A stretch of 64,000 bases of DNA from Stenotrophomonas sp. MYb238 (GTDB taxonomy: Bacteria; Pseudomonadota; Gammaproteobacteria; Xanthomonadales; Xanthomonadaceae), in contig NZ_WIDL01000003.1 in the NCBI RefSeq assembly GCF_009496535.1, positions 78,302-142,301 of the forward strand, in the 5' to 3' direction. Of the stretch, positions 33,094-43,553 are shown one piece after another. The position numbers were made by a program, and so were the translations under genes. The first letter of the stretch is position 1, and each line of letters begins with the position of its first letter. The notes under the pieces were generated by a model. That model had not been told where the DNA came from and searched no databases. It saw nothing but the letters and a program-made list of their open reading frames with translations.

Positions 33094-34503
33094 ATGGACA
33101 CCAACGCCACCACGCCCCCCGCCGAACTGCGCCCGACCCTCGACCGCCTGCGCGCCGCCTGGCAGGCGCACAAGCCGGACCACGCGCAGCGCAGCGCCGA
33201 CCTGCTGCGCCTGCGCGAGGCCCTGAAGCGGCGGCTTGACGAGATGGCGGCCGCCATCTCCGCCGACTTCGGCCATCGCTCGCCGCACGAATCGCGCATC
33301 GCCGACGGCATGACCGTGCTCAACGAGATCGACCACCTGCGCCGGCACCTGCGCCGCTGGATGAAGCCGCGCCGCGTCGGCGTGGGCTGGCGCTTCTGGC
33401 CGGCACGCGCGGAGATCCGTCCCGAGCCGGTCGGCGTGGTCGGCGTCATCGCGCCGTGGAACTACCCGGTCAACCTGGCGCTGATCCCGCTGGCGACCGC
33501 CATCGCCGCCGGCAACCACGCCTACCTGAAGCCCTCCGAGCACACGCCGCGCACCAGCGCCTTCCTGCGCACGCTGTTGGCCGAGGTGTTCCCGGCCGAC
33601 CGCGTCGCCGTCGCCGAAGGCGGCGCGGACGTGGCCGGCGCCTTCGCCGCGCTGCCGTTCGACCACCTGGTATTCACCGGTTCCACCGCGGTGGGGCGCA
33701 AGGTGATGGCCGCCGCCGCGCCGAACCTGACTCCGCTGACGCTGGAACTGGGCGGCAAGTCGCCGGCCATCGTCTGCGACGACTACCCGCCGGAGCAGGC
33801 CGCCGCGCGGCTGGCGACCGGCAAGTGGTTCAACTGCGGGCAGACCTGCATCGCCCCGGACTACGTGCTGGTCGACGCGGCGCGCCGCGACGCGCTGGTG
33901 CAGGCGCTGCGCGAGCAGGTGCGCGCGCGCTACGGGCAGGGCCTGGCCGGCAACGGCGACTACAGCCGCATCGTCAACGACGGCCAGTACGCGCGGCTGC
34001 AGGCGCAGGTGGACGACGCGCGCGCGCGCGGGCTGGAGGTGATCGTGCTGGGCGAGGCCGATCCGGCCCAGCGGCTGTTCCCGCCTACCCTGGTGCTGGA
34101 GCCGGGCGAGGATGCGACGGTGATGCAGGAGGAGATCTTCGGCCCGGTGTTCCCGATCCGCAGCGTGCGCTCGCTGGAGGAGGCCATCGCCTACGTCAAC
34201 GCGCACGACCGGCCGCTGGCGCTGTATCCGTTCAGCCACGACCGCGCCCGCGTTGAGACGATCCTGCGCAATACGCTGGCCGGCGGCATCTGCGTCAACG
34301 ACACGCTGTTCCATTTCGCCATCAACAGCCTGCCGTTCGGCGGCATCGGCCCCAGCGGCATGGGCGCCTACCACGGCCGCAGCGGCTTCGACGCGATGAG
34401 CAAGCAGTTGCCGATCCTGTGGCAGGCGCGGCGCACCGGCGGCGACCTGCTTAAGCCGCCCTATCGGAAGGCGCAGTGGCTGATCGATCTGATCGTGCGC
34501 TAG
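33094..34503 (+). CDS. Aldehyde dehydrogenase, coniferyl-aldehyde dehydrogenase (CalB)-like
   Basis: A 469-residue NAD(P)+-dependent aldehyde dehydrogenase. It has the cofactor-binding APWNYPVNLALIPLATAIAAGN and FTGSTAVGRKVM, catalytic Glu218 in LELGGKSP and nucleophile Cys252 in GQTCIAPDY. The short class 3-like C terminus (NSLPFGGIGPSGMGAYHGRSGFD, then a tail ending WLIDLIVR) fits the CalB-type group that oxidises coniferyl and long-chain or aromatic aldehydes. It follows the AraC/beta-helix/cytochrome/receptor genes on the same strand but behind a terminator. It may oxidise an aldehyde product of that system; this is inference. Confidence 0.88.
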   Translation: MDTNATTPPAELRPTLDRLRAAWQAHKPDHAQRSADLLRLREALKRRLDEMAAAISADFGHRSPHESRIADGMTVLNEIDHLRRHLRRWMKPRRVGVGWRFWPARAEIRPEPVGVVGVIAPWNYPVNLALIPLATAIAAGNHAYLKPSEHTPRTSAFLRTLLAEVFPADRVAVAEGGADVAGAFAALPFDHLVFTGSTAVGRKVMAAAAPNLTPLTLELGGKSPAIVCDDYPPEQAAARLATGKWFNCGQTCIAPDYVLVDAARRDALVQALREQVRARYGQGLAGNGDYSRIVNDGQYARLQAQVDDARARGLEVIVLGEADPAQRLFPPTLVLEPGEDATVMQEEIFGPVFPIRSVRSLEEAIAYVNAHDRPLALYPFSHDRARVETILRNTLAGGICVNDTLFHFAINSLPFGGIGPSGMGAYHGRSGFDAMSKQLPILWQARRTGGDLLKPPYRKAQWLIDLIVR

Positions 34504-34768
34504 CCAGAGGACATGGATCGGCGGCGCGGGGTCGCGCACGCGTTCGGACGCAGGGGCGCTGATGGAACTGGAGCGTGGACGCTCCGGACGGACTGAAGGA
34601 ATCGTCCGGACCGCTCCCGGCATCGCCCTTCGGTGACCGCCAGGTTGCGGCCGATGGACGGCGGGCACAAAAAACCCGCCATCCGGAGCCGTGAGGGGAG
34701 GGAACAAACGGCGCGGTACTGCTGGCGGGTCGGGTCGATTCTTGCTCAGTTGATGTTGCTTTGCAACA
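34504..34768. other. 265-bp gap between aldehyde dehydrogenase and phasin genes
   Basis: This is the 3' gap between two convergent genes. A GGCGGG/CCCGCC hairpin with an A6-containing loop (about 34659-34682) is the only structure I see. No gene is apparent. Confidence 0.5.
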
Positions 34769-35245
34769 TCATGGTTTTCCGGGCGGCTGCGGCGACGTGG
34801 ACTGGGACGGGGTAGCGTGGGCCTCGGCGCGGTTCAGGCGGTGGTTGAGCGCGTCCAGGCGCGCATTGAGCGCCTCGATGTCCGAGCGGCTGGGAATGTC
34901 CATGCGCCGCAGCACCCGCTGCACGCGGTCCTCGAAGGATTTCTCGACCCGGTCCCAGGTGCCGGCCGCGCGTTCGCGGGCATTGCCCAGGGTGGACTCG
35001 ACCGAGTCGCGCAGGCTCTCGCCGCGCGCGGAGTCCTCTCGGCTGCGCGCCTCCATCGATTCGCCTTCCCGGACCAATGAGTCGAATAGCCGGCTGCCCT
35101 CGGCCTGGGCCCGCGACAGCGCGCCAAGTCCGGCCAGCCATACCTGCTGCGCCGATTCGCCCAGGCTGCGGCCGGCACGCCCGGTCCGGTCATGCGCGGC
35201 GCCGCCCGCGTCGCGGCCGGCATCGTGGTGTTCGTGGGTGTTCAT
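34769..35245 (-). CDS. Phasin-family PHA granule protein (PhaF/PhaI-like)
   Basis: A 158-residue hydrophilic, helical protein. Its core QQVWLAGLGALSRAQAEGSR followed by LFDSLVREGE is the hallmark of the granule-associated phasin family (PF05597-like). The rest is Arg/Glu/Ala-rich, with a coiled coil (DIEALNARLDALNHRLNRAEA) and a Pro/Ser/Thr tail instead of the Ala/Lys/Pro-rich DNA-binding tail of PhaF. Phasins coat polyhydroxyalkanoate granules and can also act as chaperones. The next gene upstream also belongs to a PHA-associated family. No PHA synthase is in the window. Confidence 0.82.
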   Translation of the reverse strand: MNTHEHHDAGRDAGGAAHDRTGRAGRSLGESAQQVWLAGLGALSRAQAEGSRLFDSLVREGESMEARSREDSARGESLRDSVESTLGNARERAAGTWDRVEKSFEDRVQRVLRRMDIPSRSDIEALNARLDALNHRLNRAEAHATPSQSTSPQPPGKP

Positions 35246-35336
35246 GGTGGCGTTCCTCTGTGCTGGCGACCGGGGAACACCGTAGCGGCGGCGATGCCTG
35301 CGCGGCGTGATGGAATCCGGCCCGGGGCGCTTTCGT

Positions 35337-35612
35337 TCAGCCCAGCTTTTCGGCCAGTACCCGCTGGATCTCCGATTCGACCATGCCCTTCATCGCCGAC
35401 AGCAGGAAACCCAGCTCGGCCTTCACCCTTACCGCGCCGGGCAGCATCTCGATCGCGCCGTCGACGCCGGAGCGGGCGAAGTGCAGGGTGTCGCCCTCCC
35501 AGCGGGCATTAACCTCGAAACGTTCCTGCAGCTTGCGGGCGACCTCGGCGATGGCCTCGCGCGCGCGCTCTTCGGTCAGGGAATGGGCGTGGCGGATGTC
35601 GATGGTGGACAT
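35337..35612 (-). CDS. Polyhydroxyalkanoic acid system protein (PHA_gran_rgn family)
   Basis: A 91-residue protein of the PF09650/TIGR02610-like family, named for genes next to PHA granule proteins. Visible features are IDIRHAHSLTEERAREAI at the N terminus and a small mixed fold with GDTLHFARSGVDGAIEMLPGA-type strands. The start at 35612 begins the conserved region; an upstream in-frame extension has no family similarity. It is transcribed toward the phasin gene, 91 bp away, so the two may be one operon. Molecular function unknown. Confidence 0.78.
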   Translation of the reverse strand: MSTIDIRHAHSLTEERAREAIAEVARKLQERFEVNARWEGDTLHFARSGVDGAIEMLPGAVRVKAELGFLLSAMKGMVESEIQRVLAEKLG

Positions 35613-35718
35613 GCAGGTCTCCTGGCAGCTGGCGTGGAGTTGAGGGTGCGGCATTGTGCGGACACGCGCGGCGCAGTCCAAGTCCCGCGCCTACCTTCTG
35701 CATGTCCTGCCAACCTGC

Positions 35719-35724
35719 TAGGCT
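35719..35724 (+). promoter_or_regulatory. Putative -10 box placed for a leaderless FHA-gene mRNA
   Basis: TAGGCT ends 7 bp before the proposed GTG start at 35732. No Shine-Dalgarno lies between. Confidence 0.3.
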
Positions 35725-35731
35725 GCCGCCG

Positions 35732-36535
35732 GTGCGCACCCTGCAAGTCCATTTCAGCAATCGCCAGCAGCCCGATCAGCCCCTCGCGCCGGGGGTGCAG
35801 CGCATCGTCCGCGACGCCAGCGGGCAGGTCCGGCTGGGCGACGACAGCGTCGGCCCGCTGCTGCTGGCGCGCTTCTGCACCGACGAACGCGGGGTCTGGC
35901 TGCAGGTGGCCAGCGGCCGCCGCGGCATCCACGTCAACGGCCGCCCGGTGCGGCGCATGGCGCTGCTGCGCGCCGGCGATTCGGTCTATGCCGACGGTGT
36001 GGAGATGCTGCTGCGCGGGGAGTGCGAGCCCGTCGCGCAGCCGCCGGCGGCCGGCGGTGAGGAAGGCGAGGACCTGCGCGTGCTGCTGCGCGGCGTCGGC
36101 GGCCGCCATCACGGGCGCTGCTACACCCTGGATCAGCCCCGCACCATTGGCCGCGACAGCGCGGTGGACATGGTGATCGACGACCCGGTCTTTCCCGAGC
36201 AGCAGGCGCGCTTCGAGCGCCATGGCGAGCGGGTGCTGCTGCGCGACCTGGGATCGCCGGAAGGCTGCCGGGTCAACGGCGTCGCGGTCCGCCATTGCTG
36301 GCTGCAGGGCGGTGACCAGGTGGTGTTCGACGGCAACCAGCGCTTCGTGCTGGAGGTGCCGCTGGATGCGCAGTCGGCCCGGTTCCCTGTCGTCGGAGAC
36401 GCGGATGGGATGGAGGAGGGCGAACCCGCCGCCGACGTCCCGCCGCCGCCTGCACGGCGCTGGCCATGGCTGCTGCTGAGTGCGCTGCTGCTGGGCGGCG
36501 CGCTGAGCGCGCTGCTGTTGTTCGGCGCCCGCTGA
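35732..36535 (+). CDS. FHA-domain membrane protein with degenerate phosphothreonine site
   Basis: A 267-residue protein with two FHA-like halves (about 1-90, with GIHVNGRPV; about 105-210, with RTIGRDSAVDMVID and GCRVNGVAV), a Pro-rich linker, and one C-terminal transmembrane helix (WPWLLLSALLLGGALSALLL). FHA domains bind phosphothreonine, but the usual Ser-x-x-His of the binding loop reads PEQQ here (DDPVFPEQQARF), so binding may be lost. The tail-anchored topology puts the FHA part in the cytoplasm. The GTG start at 35732 is chosen because the frame upstream looks non-coding. serC follows 126 bp downstream. Confidence 0.75.
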   Translation: MRTLQVHFSNRQQPDQPLAPGVQRIVRDASGQVRLGDDSVGPLLLARFCTDERGVWLQVASGRRGIHVNGRPVRRMALLRAGDSVYADGVEMLLRGECEPVAQPPAAGGEEGEDLRVLLRGVGGRHHGRCYTLDQPRTIGRDSAVDMVIDDPVFPEQQARFERHGERVLLRDLGSPEGCRVNGVAVRHCWLQGGDQVVFDGNQRFVLEVPLDAQSARFPVVGDADGMEEGEPAADVPPPPARRWPWLLLSALLLGGALSALLLFGAR

Positions 36536-36661
36536 GCCCTGCGTTCCTCGCCATGCATGCCCCTGCTGCACGGGCGGATTGGCTGCAGATGCAACTTTTC
36601 CGCTGCCCCCAAAGCCTGTTGCGCTGCGGCATACTTGCGGTTCCCCTTGGACAGGTGTGAC

Positions 36662-37747
36662 ATGACGCGCGCGTTCAACTTCAGTGCCGGCCCCGCGACC
36701 CTGCCGGAATCGGTCCTGCGCCAGGCGCAGGCGGAGATGTTGGAATGGAACGGCGTGGGCGCGTCCATCGTGGAGATCAGCCACCGCAGCGCCGAGTTCG
36801 TGGCGGTGGCGGCGCAGGCCGAAGCCGACCTGCGCACCCTGCTCGGCATCCCCGACGATTACGCGGTACTGTTCATGGGCGGCGGCGCGACCACCCAGCA
36901 GGCGCTGCTGCCGTTGAACCTCGCCGCGGCCGGGCAGCGGGTGGACTACGTGGTCAGCGGCCACTGGGGCAAGACCGCGGTCCGGCAGGCGCGGCCCTAC
37001 GTGGACGTGAATATCGCCGCCGACGGCGAGGCCGGCGGCTTCCGCGACATTCCCGCGCGTGCGCAGTGGCGGCTTTCCGACGATGCGGCCTACGTGCACA
37101 TCACCGCCAACGAGACCATCCACGGCGTCGAGTTCCGCGAGGTGCCGGACGTCGGCGCGGTGCCGCTGGTGGCCGACTTCAGTTCCTCCATCGCTTCGGA
37201 GCCGATCGACGTTTCGCGTTATGGCGTCATCTACGCCGGCGCGCAGAAGAACCTCGGCCCGGTCGGCATCGCCGTGGTCATCGTCCGCCGCGACCTGCTC
37301 GAACGCGCCGGCCAGCCGCGTGCGGACATCTTCGATTACCGCTCGCACGCGGCGCGCGATTCCATGCTCAACACCCCGCCGACCTGGAACTGGTACCTGC
37401 TCGGCCTGACCGTGAAGTGGATGCTGGCGCAGGGCGGCACGGCCGAATTTGCCCGCCGCAACGCGGCCAAGGCGTCGCTGGTCTACCAGACCATCGACGG
37501 CTCCGGCGGCTTCTACCGCAACGAGGTCGCGCCGGCGGTGCGGTCGCGCATGAACATCCCCTTCTTCCTGCCCAGCGCCGACCTGGACGCACGTTTCGTC
37601 GCCGAGGCCAAGGCCGCCGGCCTGCTCGCGCTCAAGGGGCACAAGGCCGTCGGCGGCATCCGCGCCTCGCTGTACAACGCCATGCCGCTGGAAGGCGCGC
37701 AGGCGCTGGCGGCGTTCATGCACGACTTCCAGCAGCGCAACGGCTGA
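36662..37747 (+). CDS. serC: Phosphoserine aminotransferase SerC
   Basis: SerC makes 3-phosphoserine from 3-phosphohydroxypyruvate in serine synthesis and also serves pyridoxal phosphate synthesis. The 361-residue class V aminotransferase has [15 protein letters not shown] at the N terminus, [23 protein letters not shown] and the PLP-binding Lys196 in [10 protein letters not shown]. The serC-pheA-aroA order is the classic mixed-function cluster: serine feeds tryptophan synthesis while the next two genes belong to the aromatic pathway. pheA starts 54 bp downstream. Confidence 0.96.
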   Translation: MTRAFNFSAGPATLPESVLRQAQAEMLEWNGVGASIVEISHRSAEFVAVAAQAEADLRTLLGIPDDYAVLFMGGGATTQQALLPLNLAAAGQRVDYVVSGHWGKTAVRQARPYVDVNIAADGEAGGFRDIPARAQWRLSDDAAYVHITANETIHGVEFREVPDVGAVPLVADFSSSIASEPIDVSRYGVIYAGAQKNLGPVGIAVVIVRRDLLERAGQPRADIFDYRSHAARDSMLNTPPTWNWYLLGLTVKWMLAQGGTAEFARRNAAKASLVYQTIDGSGGFYRNEVAPAVRSRMNIPFFLPSADLDARFVAEAKAAGLLALKGHKAVGGIRASLYNAMPLEGAQALAAFMHDFQQRNG

Positions 37748-37801
37748 TCCGCACACTCCCGCCGCGCGCGCCGCGCCGGCCCGCAACAGGTAGACCCGAC
37801 C

Positions 37802-38971
37802 ATGGCATCCAAGCCACCCAAGACCGCCGCTAAGGCGAAGCCGGCACCGGCGAAGAAAGCCGCCGCCAAGCAGACCGCCATCACCGTGGCCAAGCCGGTG
37901 CTGGCCGACGTGCGCGCCAAGATCGACCAGATCGACCGCAGCATCCAGGCCCTGATCGCCGAGCGCGCGCAGTTCGCCCACCAGGTCGGCAAGGCCAAGG
38001 GCAAGCTCGCTGCCGCCGTCGACTACTACCGGCCCGAGCGCGAGGCGCAGGTGCTGCGCATGGTGGTCGACCGCAACGAGGGCCCGCTCTCGGACGAAGT
38101 GCTGGTGCACGTGTTCCGCGAGATCATGTCGGCCTGCCTGGCGCAGCAGGAGCCGCTGAAGATCGGCTACCTCGGTCCGGAAGGCACCTTCAGCCAGCAG
38201 GCCGTGCTCAAGCATTTCGGTCGCTCGGCGCTCGGGCTGCCGCTGGCCAGCATCGAGGAAGTGTTCCAGGAAGTGGAAGCGGGCAACGCCGATTTCGGCG
38301 TGGTGCCGGTGGAGAACTCGGGGCAGGGCACCATCCAGATCACCCTGGACATGTTCCTGACCTCCAACCTCAAGATCTGCGGCGAAGTGGAACTGCGCGT
38401 GCAGCAGTTCCTGATGTCGCGCAGCGGCCGGCTGGAGGACATCGAGCGCGTCTACGCGCACCCGCAGTCGTTCATGCAGACCTCGGCGTGGCTGCGCGCC
38501 AACCTGCCCAGGGCCGAGAAGGTGCCGGTGTCGAGCAATGCCGAGGGCGCGCGCCGCGCGCGCAACGCCGACGACGCGGCGGCGATCGGCGGCGAGAGCG
38601 CCGGCCATGTCTACGGCCTGAAGAAGGTGGTGACCAAGCCGATCCAGAACGATGCGGACAACACCACGCGCTTTTTGGTGATCGGCCGCCAGTTCTTCCC
38701 CTCCTCGGGCCACGACCGCACCTCGGTGCTGGTGTTCATCCACGACAAGCCCGGCGCGCTGTTCGACGTGCTCAGCCCGTTCGCGCGCCATGGCATCAGC
38801 ATGAACCGCATCGAGTCGCGGCCCTCGCACCAGGCCAAGTGGGAATATGGTTTCTTCATCGACCTGGCCGGGCACATCGAGGACGCATCGATGCAGGCGG
38901 CGCTGGCCGAGCTCAAGGCGCATTCGGCCGAGATCAAGGTGCTGGGTTCCTACCCGGTCGCCGTGCCGTGA
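37802..38971 (+). CDS. pheA: Bifunctional chorismate mutase/prephenate dehydratase PheA
   Basis: PheA converts chorismate to prephenate and then phenylpyruvate, the committed route to phenylalanine. The 389-residue protein has an unusual Lys/Ala/Pro-rich N-terminal extension (residues 1-30), an AroQ chorismate mutase domain (about 35-115), a prephenate dehydratase domain (about 118-300; GYLGPEGTFSQQA, VPVENSGQGT and catalytic NTTRFLVIG), and a C-terminal ACT domain (about 310-385) with the ESRPS motif for phenylalanine feedback binding. Confidence 0.95.
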   Translation: MASKPPKTAAKAKPAPAKKAAAKQTAITVAKPVLADVRAKIDQIDRSIQALIAERAQFAHQVGKAKGKLAAAVDYYRPEREAQVLRMVVDRNEGPLSDEVLVHVFREIMSACLAQQEPLKIGYLGPEGTFSQQAVLKHFGRSALGLPLASIEEVFQEVEAGNADFGVVPVENSGQGTIQITLDMFLTSNLKICGEVELRVQQFLMSRSGRLEDIERVYAHPQSFMQTSAWLRANLPRAEKVPVSSNAEGARRARNADDAAAIGGESAGHVYGLKKVVTKPIQNDADNTTRFLVIGRQFFPSSGHDRTSVLVFIHDKPGALFDVLSPFARHGISMNRIESRPSHQAKWEYGFFIDLAGHIEDASMQAALAELKAHSAEIKVLGSYPVAVP

Positions 38972-38979
38972 TCTGAACG

Positions 38980-39160
38980 CCCCTCTCCCCCGGGAGAGGG
39001 GTTGAGGGCAGGGGCGAAGCCTCCTCGCAGCCCTTGATCCTCGAGGCTTCACCCGTAACCCCATCCGCCCTTTGGGCACCTGCATGCGGCACATCCCTGT
39101 GCCGTACCCTCCGGGCGGCGTCGCCGTGCAGTCCGGCATCCCTGCCGGACTGTCTCCCCG
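38980..39160. repeat. Intergenic palindromic elements between pheA and aroA
   Basis: A CCCCTCTCCC/GGGAGAGGGG palindrome (38980-38989/38992-39001) is followed by a GGTTGAGGGCAGGGG-type tail. This is the style of short dispersed repeat seen in many xanthomonad intergenic regions. A second hairpin, CAGTCCGGCA/TGCCGGACTG, lies at 39129-39138/39143-39152. The aroA Shine-Dalgarno (GGGAGGGAGAAGGA) follows near 39160-39177. I see no gene in this 231-bp gap. Confidence 0.6.
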
Positions 39161-39202
39161 CCGGGAGGGAGAAGGAACAATGGACAACCAGAGAGATCGC
39201 GC

Positions 39203-40513
39203 ATGACTTCCCAGCCCCACTGGATCGCAAGCAAAGGCCGGCCCCTGCAGGGCACGCTCGACATCCCCGGCGACAAGTCGGTCTCGCACCGGGCGGTGAT
39301 GTTCGCCGCGCTGGCCGATGGCGTATCGCGCATCGATGGTTTCCTCGAGGGCGAGGACACCCGCGCCACCGCCGCGATCTTCGCGCGCATGGGCGTGCGT
39401 TTCGAGACGCCGTCGCCGTCGCGGCGCGTCGTGCATGGCGTCGGCGTCGACGGGCTGAAGGCGCCGGACGGCGAACTGGACTGCGGCAACGCCGGCACCG
39501 GCATGCGCCTGCTCGCCGGCCTGCTGGCCGCGCAGCCGTTCGACAGCGTGCTGGTGGGCGACGAATCGCTGTCCAAGCGGCCGATGCGCCGCGTCACCGG
39601 CCCGCTGGCGCGGATGGGCGCGCGCATCGACACGCAGGACGACGGCACGCCGCCGCTGCGCATCCACGGCGGCCAGCCGCTGCACGGCATCGACTACGAA
39701 CTGCCGGTGGCCAGCGCGCAGGTGAAGTCGGCGGTGCTGCTGGCCGGACTGTACGCACAGGGCGAGACCTCGGTGGCCGAGCCGCACCCGACCCGCGACT
39801 ACACCGAGCGCATGCTGCGCGCCTTCGGCGTGGAGATCGATTTCGAACCGGGCCGGGCGCGCCTGCGCGGCGGCCAGCGGCTGCGCGCCACCGACATCGC
39901 GGTGCCGGCGGATTTTTCCTCCGCGGCGTTCTTCATCGTTGCCGCCAGCGTCATTCCCGGCTCGCACGTGCGCCTGCGCTCGGTGGGCCTGAACCCGCGC
40001 CGCACCGGCCTGCTGGCCGCGCTGCGGCTGATGGGCGCGGACATCGCCGAAGAGAACCATGCCGAGCACGGCGGCGAGCCGGTGGCCGACCTGGTGGTGC
40101 GGCATGCGCCGCTCAAGGGCGCGGAGATTCCGGTGGAGGTGGTGCCGGACATGATCGACGAGTTCCCCGCGCTGTTCGTTGCCGCCGCCGCGGCCGAAGG
40201 CCCGACGGTGGTGCGCGGCGCGGCCGAGCTGCGGGTGAAGGAATCCGACCGCCTGGCGGCCATGGCCACCGGCCTGCGCACGCTGGGCCTGCGCGTCGAT
40301 GAGACCGACGACGGCGCCACCATCCATCCCGGCACGCTCGGCAGTGGCACCATCGAAAGCCATGGCGACCACCGCATCGCGATGGCCTTTTCCATCGCCG
40401 GCCAGTTGAGCGAGGGGCAGGTGCGGATCAACGATGTCGCCAACGTGGCGACGTCCTTCCCCGGCTTCGACCGCCTGGCGCGCGAGGCCGGTTTTGCCTT
40501 GACGGTCGCCTGA
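39203..40513 (+). CDS. aroA: 3-phosphoshikimate 1-carboxyvinyltransferase (EPSP synthase) AroA
   Basis: AroA joins phosphoenolpyruvate and shikimate-3-phosphate, the penultimate step to chorismate and the glyphosate target. The 436-residue protein has IPGDKSVSHRAVM, GNAGTGMRLLAG, ASAQVKSAVLLAGLYA, the catalytic VVPDMIDEFPALF and a late GDHRIAMAF. The DESLSKRPMRRV segment recalls class II EPSP synthases (the CP4-like branch) more than the E. coli class I enzyme; sensitivity cannot be read from this alone. It is third in serC-pheA-aroA, with a hairpin downstream shared with the convergent TonB-like gene. Confidence 0.95.
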   Translation: MTSQPHWIASKGRPLQGTLDIPGDKSVSHRAVMFAALADGVSRIDGFLEGEDTRATAAIFARMGVRFETPSPSRRVVHGVGVDGLKAPDGELDCGNAGTGMRLLAGLLAAQPFDSVLVGDESLSKRPMRRVTGPLARMGARIDTQDDGTPPLRIHGGQPLHGIDYELPVASAQVKSAVLLAGLYAQGETSVAEPHPTRDYTERMLRAFGVEIDFEPGRARLRGGQRLRATDIAVPADFSSAAFFIVAASVIPGSHVRLRSVGLNPRRTGLLAALRLMGADIAEENHAEHGGEPVADLVVRHAPLKGAEIPVEVVPDMIDEFPALFVAAAAAEGPTVVRGAAELRVKESDRLAAMATGLRTLGLRVDETDDGATIHPGTLGSGTIESHGDHRIAMAFSIAGQLSEGQVRINDVANVATSFPGFDRLAREAGFALTVA

Positions 40514-40530
40514 CCGCCGGCGGGAGATGC

Positions 40531-40569
40531 GCGAACGGGCCGGAAGCATGCCGCTTCCGGCCCGTTCGC
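40531..40569. terminator. Bidirectional terminator hairpin between aroA and the TonB-like genes
   Basis: A perfect 17-bp stem (40531-40547 with 40553-40569, loop ATGCC) lies between convergent stop codons. It has no good T tract on either side, so termination may be partial or Rho-assisted. Confidence 0.7.
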
Positions 40570-40578
40570 ATTCCGCGG

Positions 40579-41127
40579 TCAGCGCTCGGCGTGGAAATCC
40601 ACCGGGACGCGGACCACGCTGGCGACCTCGCGGCCGTTGCGGATGGCCGGTTCGAAGGTCCAGCCGCGCACCGCGTTCAGCACCGCGCGGTCCAGGTCGC
40701 GGCTGCGCGTGCCGCTGCGCGACACGATGCTGGCGTCGGTGACCTTGCCCTGCGCATCGATCTGCAGGTTGGCCACGACGCTGCCCTCGACGCCGGCACG
40801 CAGTGCGGCCGGCGGGTAGGCGGGCGAGGCGTTGCCCGCCAGCGGGCGCGCCTGGCGATCACGCACCAGCGGTGCCGGCTTGCGCTGGTCCTGCGTGGCG
40901 GTCGGTGCGCGTGTGACGGCCGGTGCGTCGGTCGCCGGGGCCACGACGACCGGTGCGGTTTCGTTGCCGAACGGTGCGGCGGGGACCGGCTCGCTCTGTC
41001 GCCGCACCAGCGTCAGTACGCCGATCAGGATCGCCAGCACCAGCGCGGCCCATAGCCAGGGCGAGGTGGCGTGGCGCGGTTGTCCGTCAGGGGCGGGATG
41101 CAGTTCGTGGGCATGGGTGGCACTCAT
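40579..41127 (-). CDS. TonB-like energy transducer, copy 1
   Basis: A 182-residue TonB-family protein: an N-terminal cytoplasmic tail, one transmembrane helix (about 24-43), a Pro/Ala/Thr linker, and a C-terminal TonB domain (about 100-180; PAYPPAALRAGVEGSV, the VNLQIDAQGKVTDASIV-like strand, AVRGWTFEPA). TonB proteins carry proton-motive energy from ExbB-ExbD to outer-membrane receptors. The linker is short. No exbB or exbD is nearby. A paralogue lies 130 bp upstream on the same strand. It might serve receptors such as the one at 30477, but that is inference. Confidence 0.85.
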   Translation of the reverse strand: MSATHAHELHPAPDGQPRHATSPWLWAALVLAILIGVLTLVRRQSEPVPAAPFGNETAPVVVAPATDAPAVTRAPTATQDQRKPAPLVRDRQARPLAGNASPAYPPAALRAGVEGSVVANLQIDAQGKVTDASIVSRSGTRSRDLDRAVLNAVRGWTFEPAIRNGREVASVVRVPVDFHAER

Positions 41128-41257
41128 CGTCAGGCTCCTTATGCGTCCAGTGACGCCTGGAGTCTGGCCCGATGCGCGGCCGTGGTGGTCAGCGTGGCGT
41201 AAAGACGCGGCCCGCGGGTGCGCCGGAGTTCAGGGTGCGGCGCAGGCGGCGTTCAGA

Positions 41258-43317
<2,060 letters not shown>

Positions 43318-43343
43318 GGCCGGCCGCTGCCGTTGTCCGCGCG

Positions 43344-43372
43344 AAGGCCCGCAGCGATGCGGGCCTTTTGCT
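43344..43372 (+). terminator. Terminator after serS
   Basis: AAGGCCCGC (43344-43352) pairs with GCGGGCCTT (43359-43367) across AGCGAT, followed by TTG. The loop is the same AGCGAT as in the pgi terminator. Confidence 0.85.
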
Positions 43373-43386
43373 CTGCGCCTCGCCGG

Positions 43387-43454
43387 GTAGGAGCGACTTC
43401 AGTCGCGATGGGGCTGTGCCGGTAAAGCCCCGTCGCGACTGAAGTCGCTCCTAC
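43387..43454. repeat. REP-type palindromic element
   Basis: Two 22-bp arms in perfect inverted orientation (43387-43408 and 43433-43454) begin and end with GTAGGAGCGACTTCAGTCGC. The inner arms extend the pairing (GGGGCT and AGCCCC). This is the common extragenic palindrome of xanthomonads and some pseudomonads, thought to be mobilised by a RAYT-type transposase. No such transposase gene is in the window. Confidence 0.9.
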
Positions 43455-43553
43455 AGACATGGGGCTGGATACAAGACTGTTTGCGGCCTGATTTGTAAAA
43501 TCAGGACAAAGGTGGTTGAATTCGTGGATTCGTTCCAGTTGTGGGATCAATCC

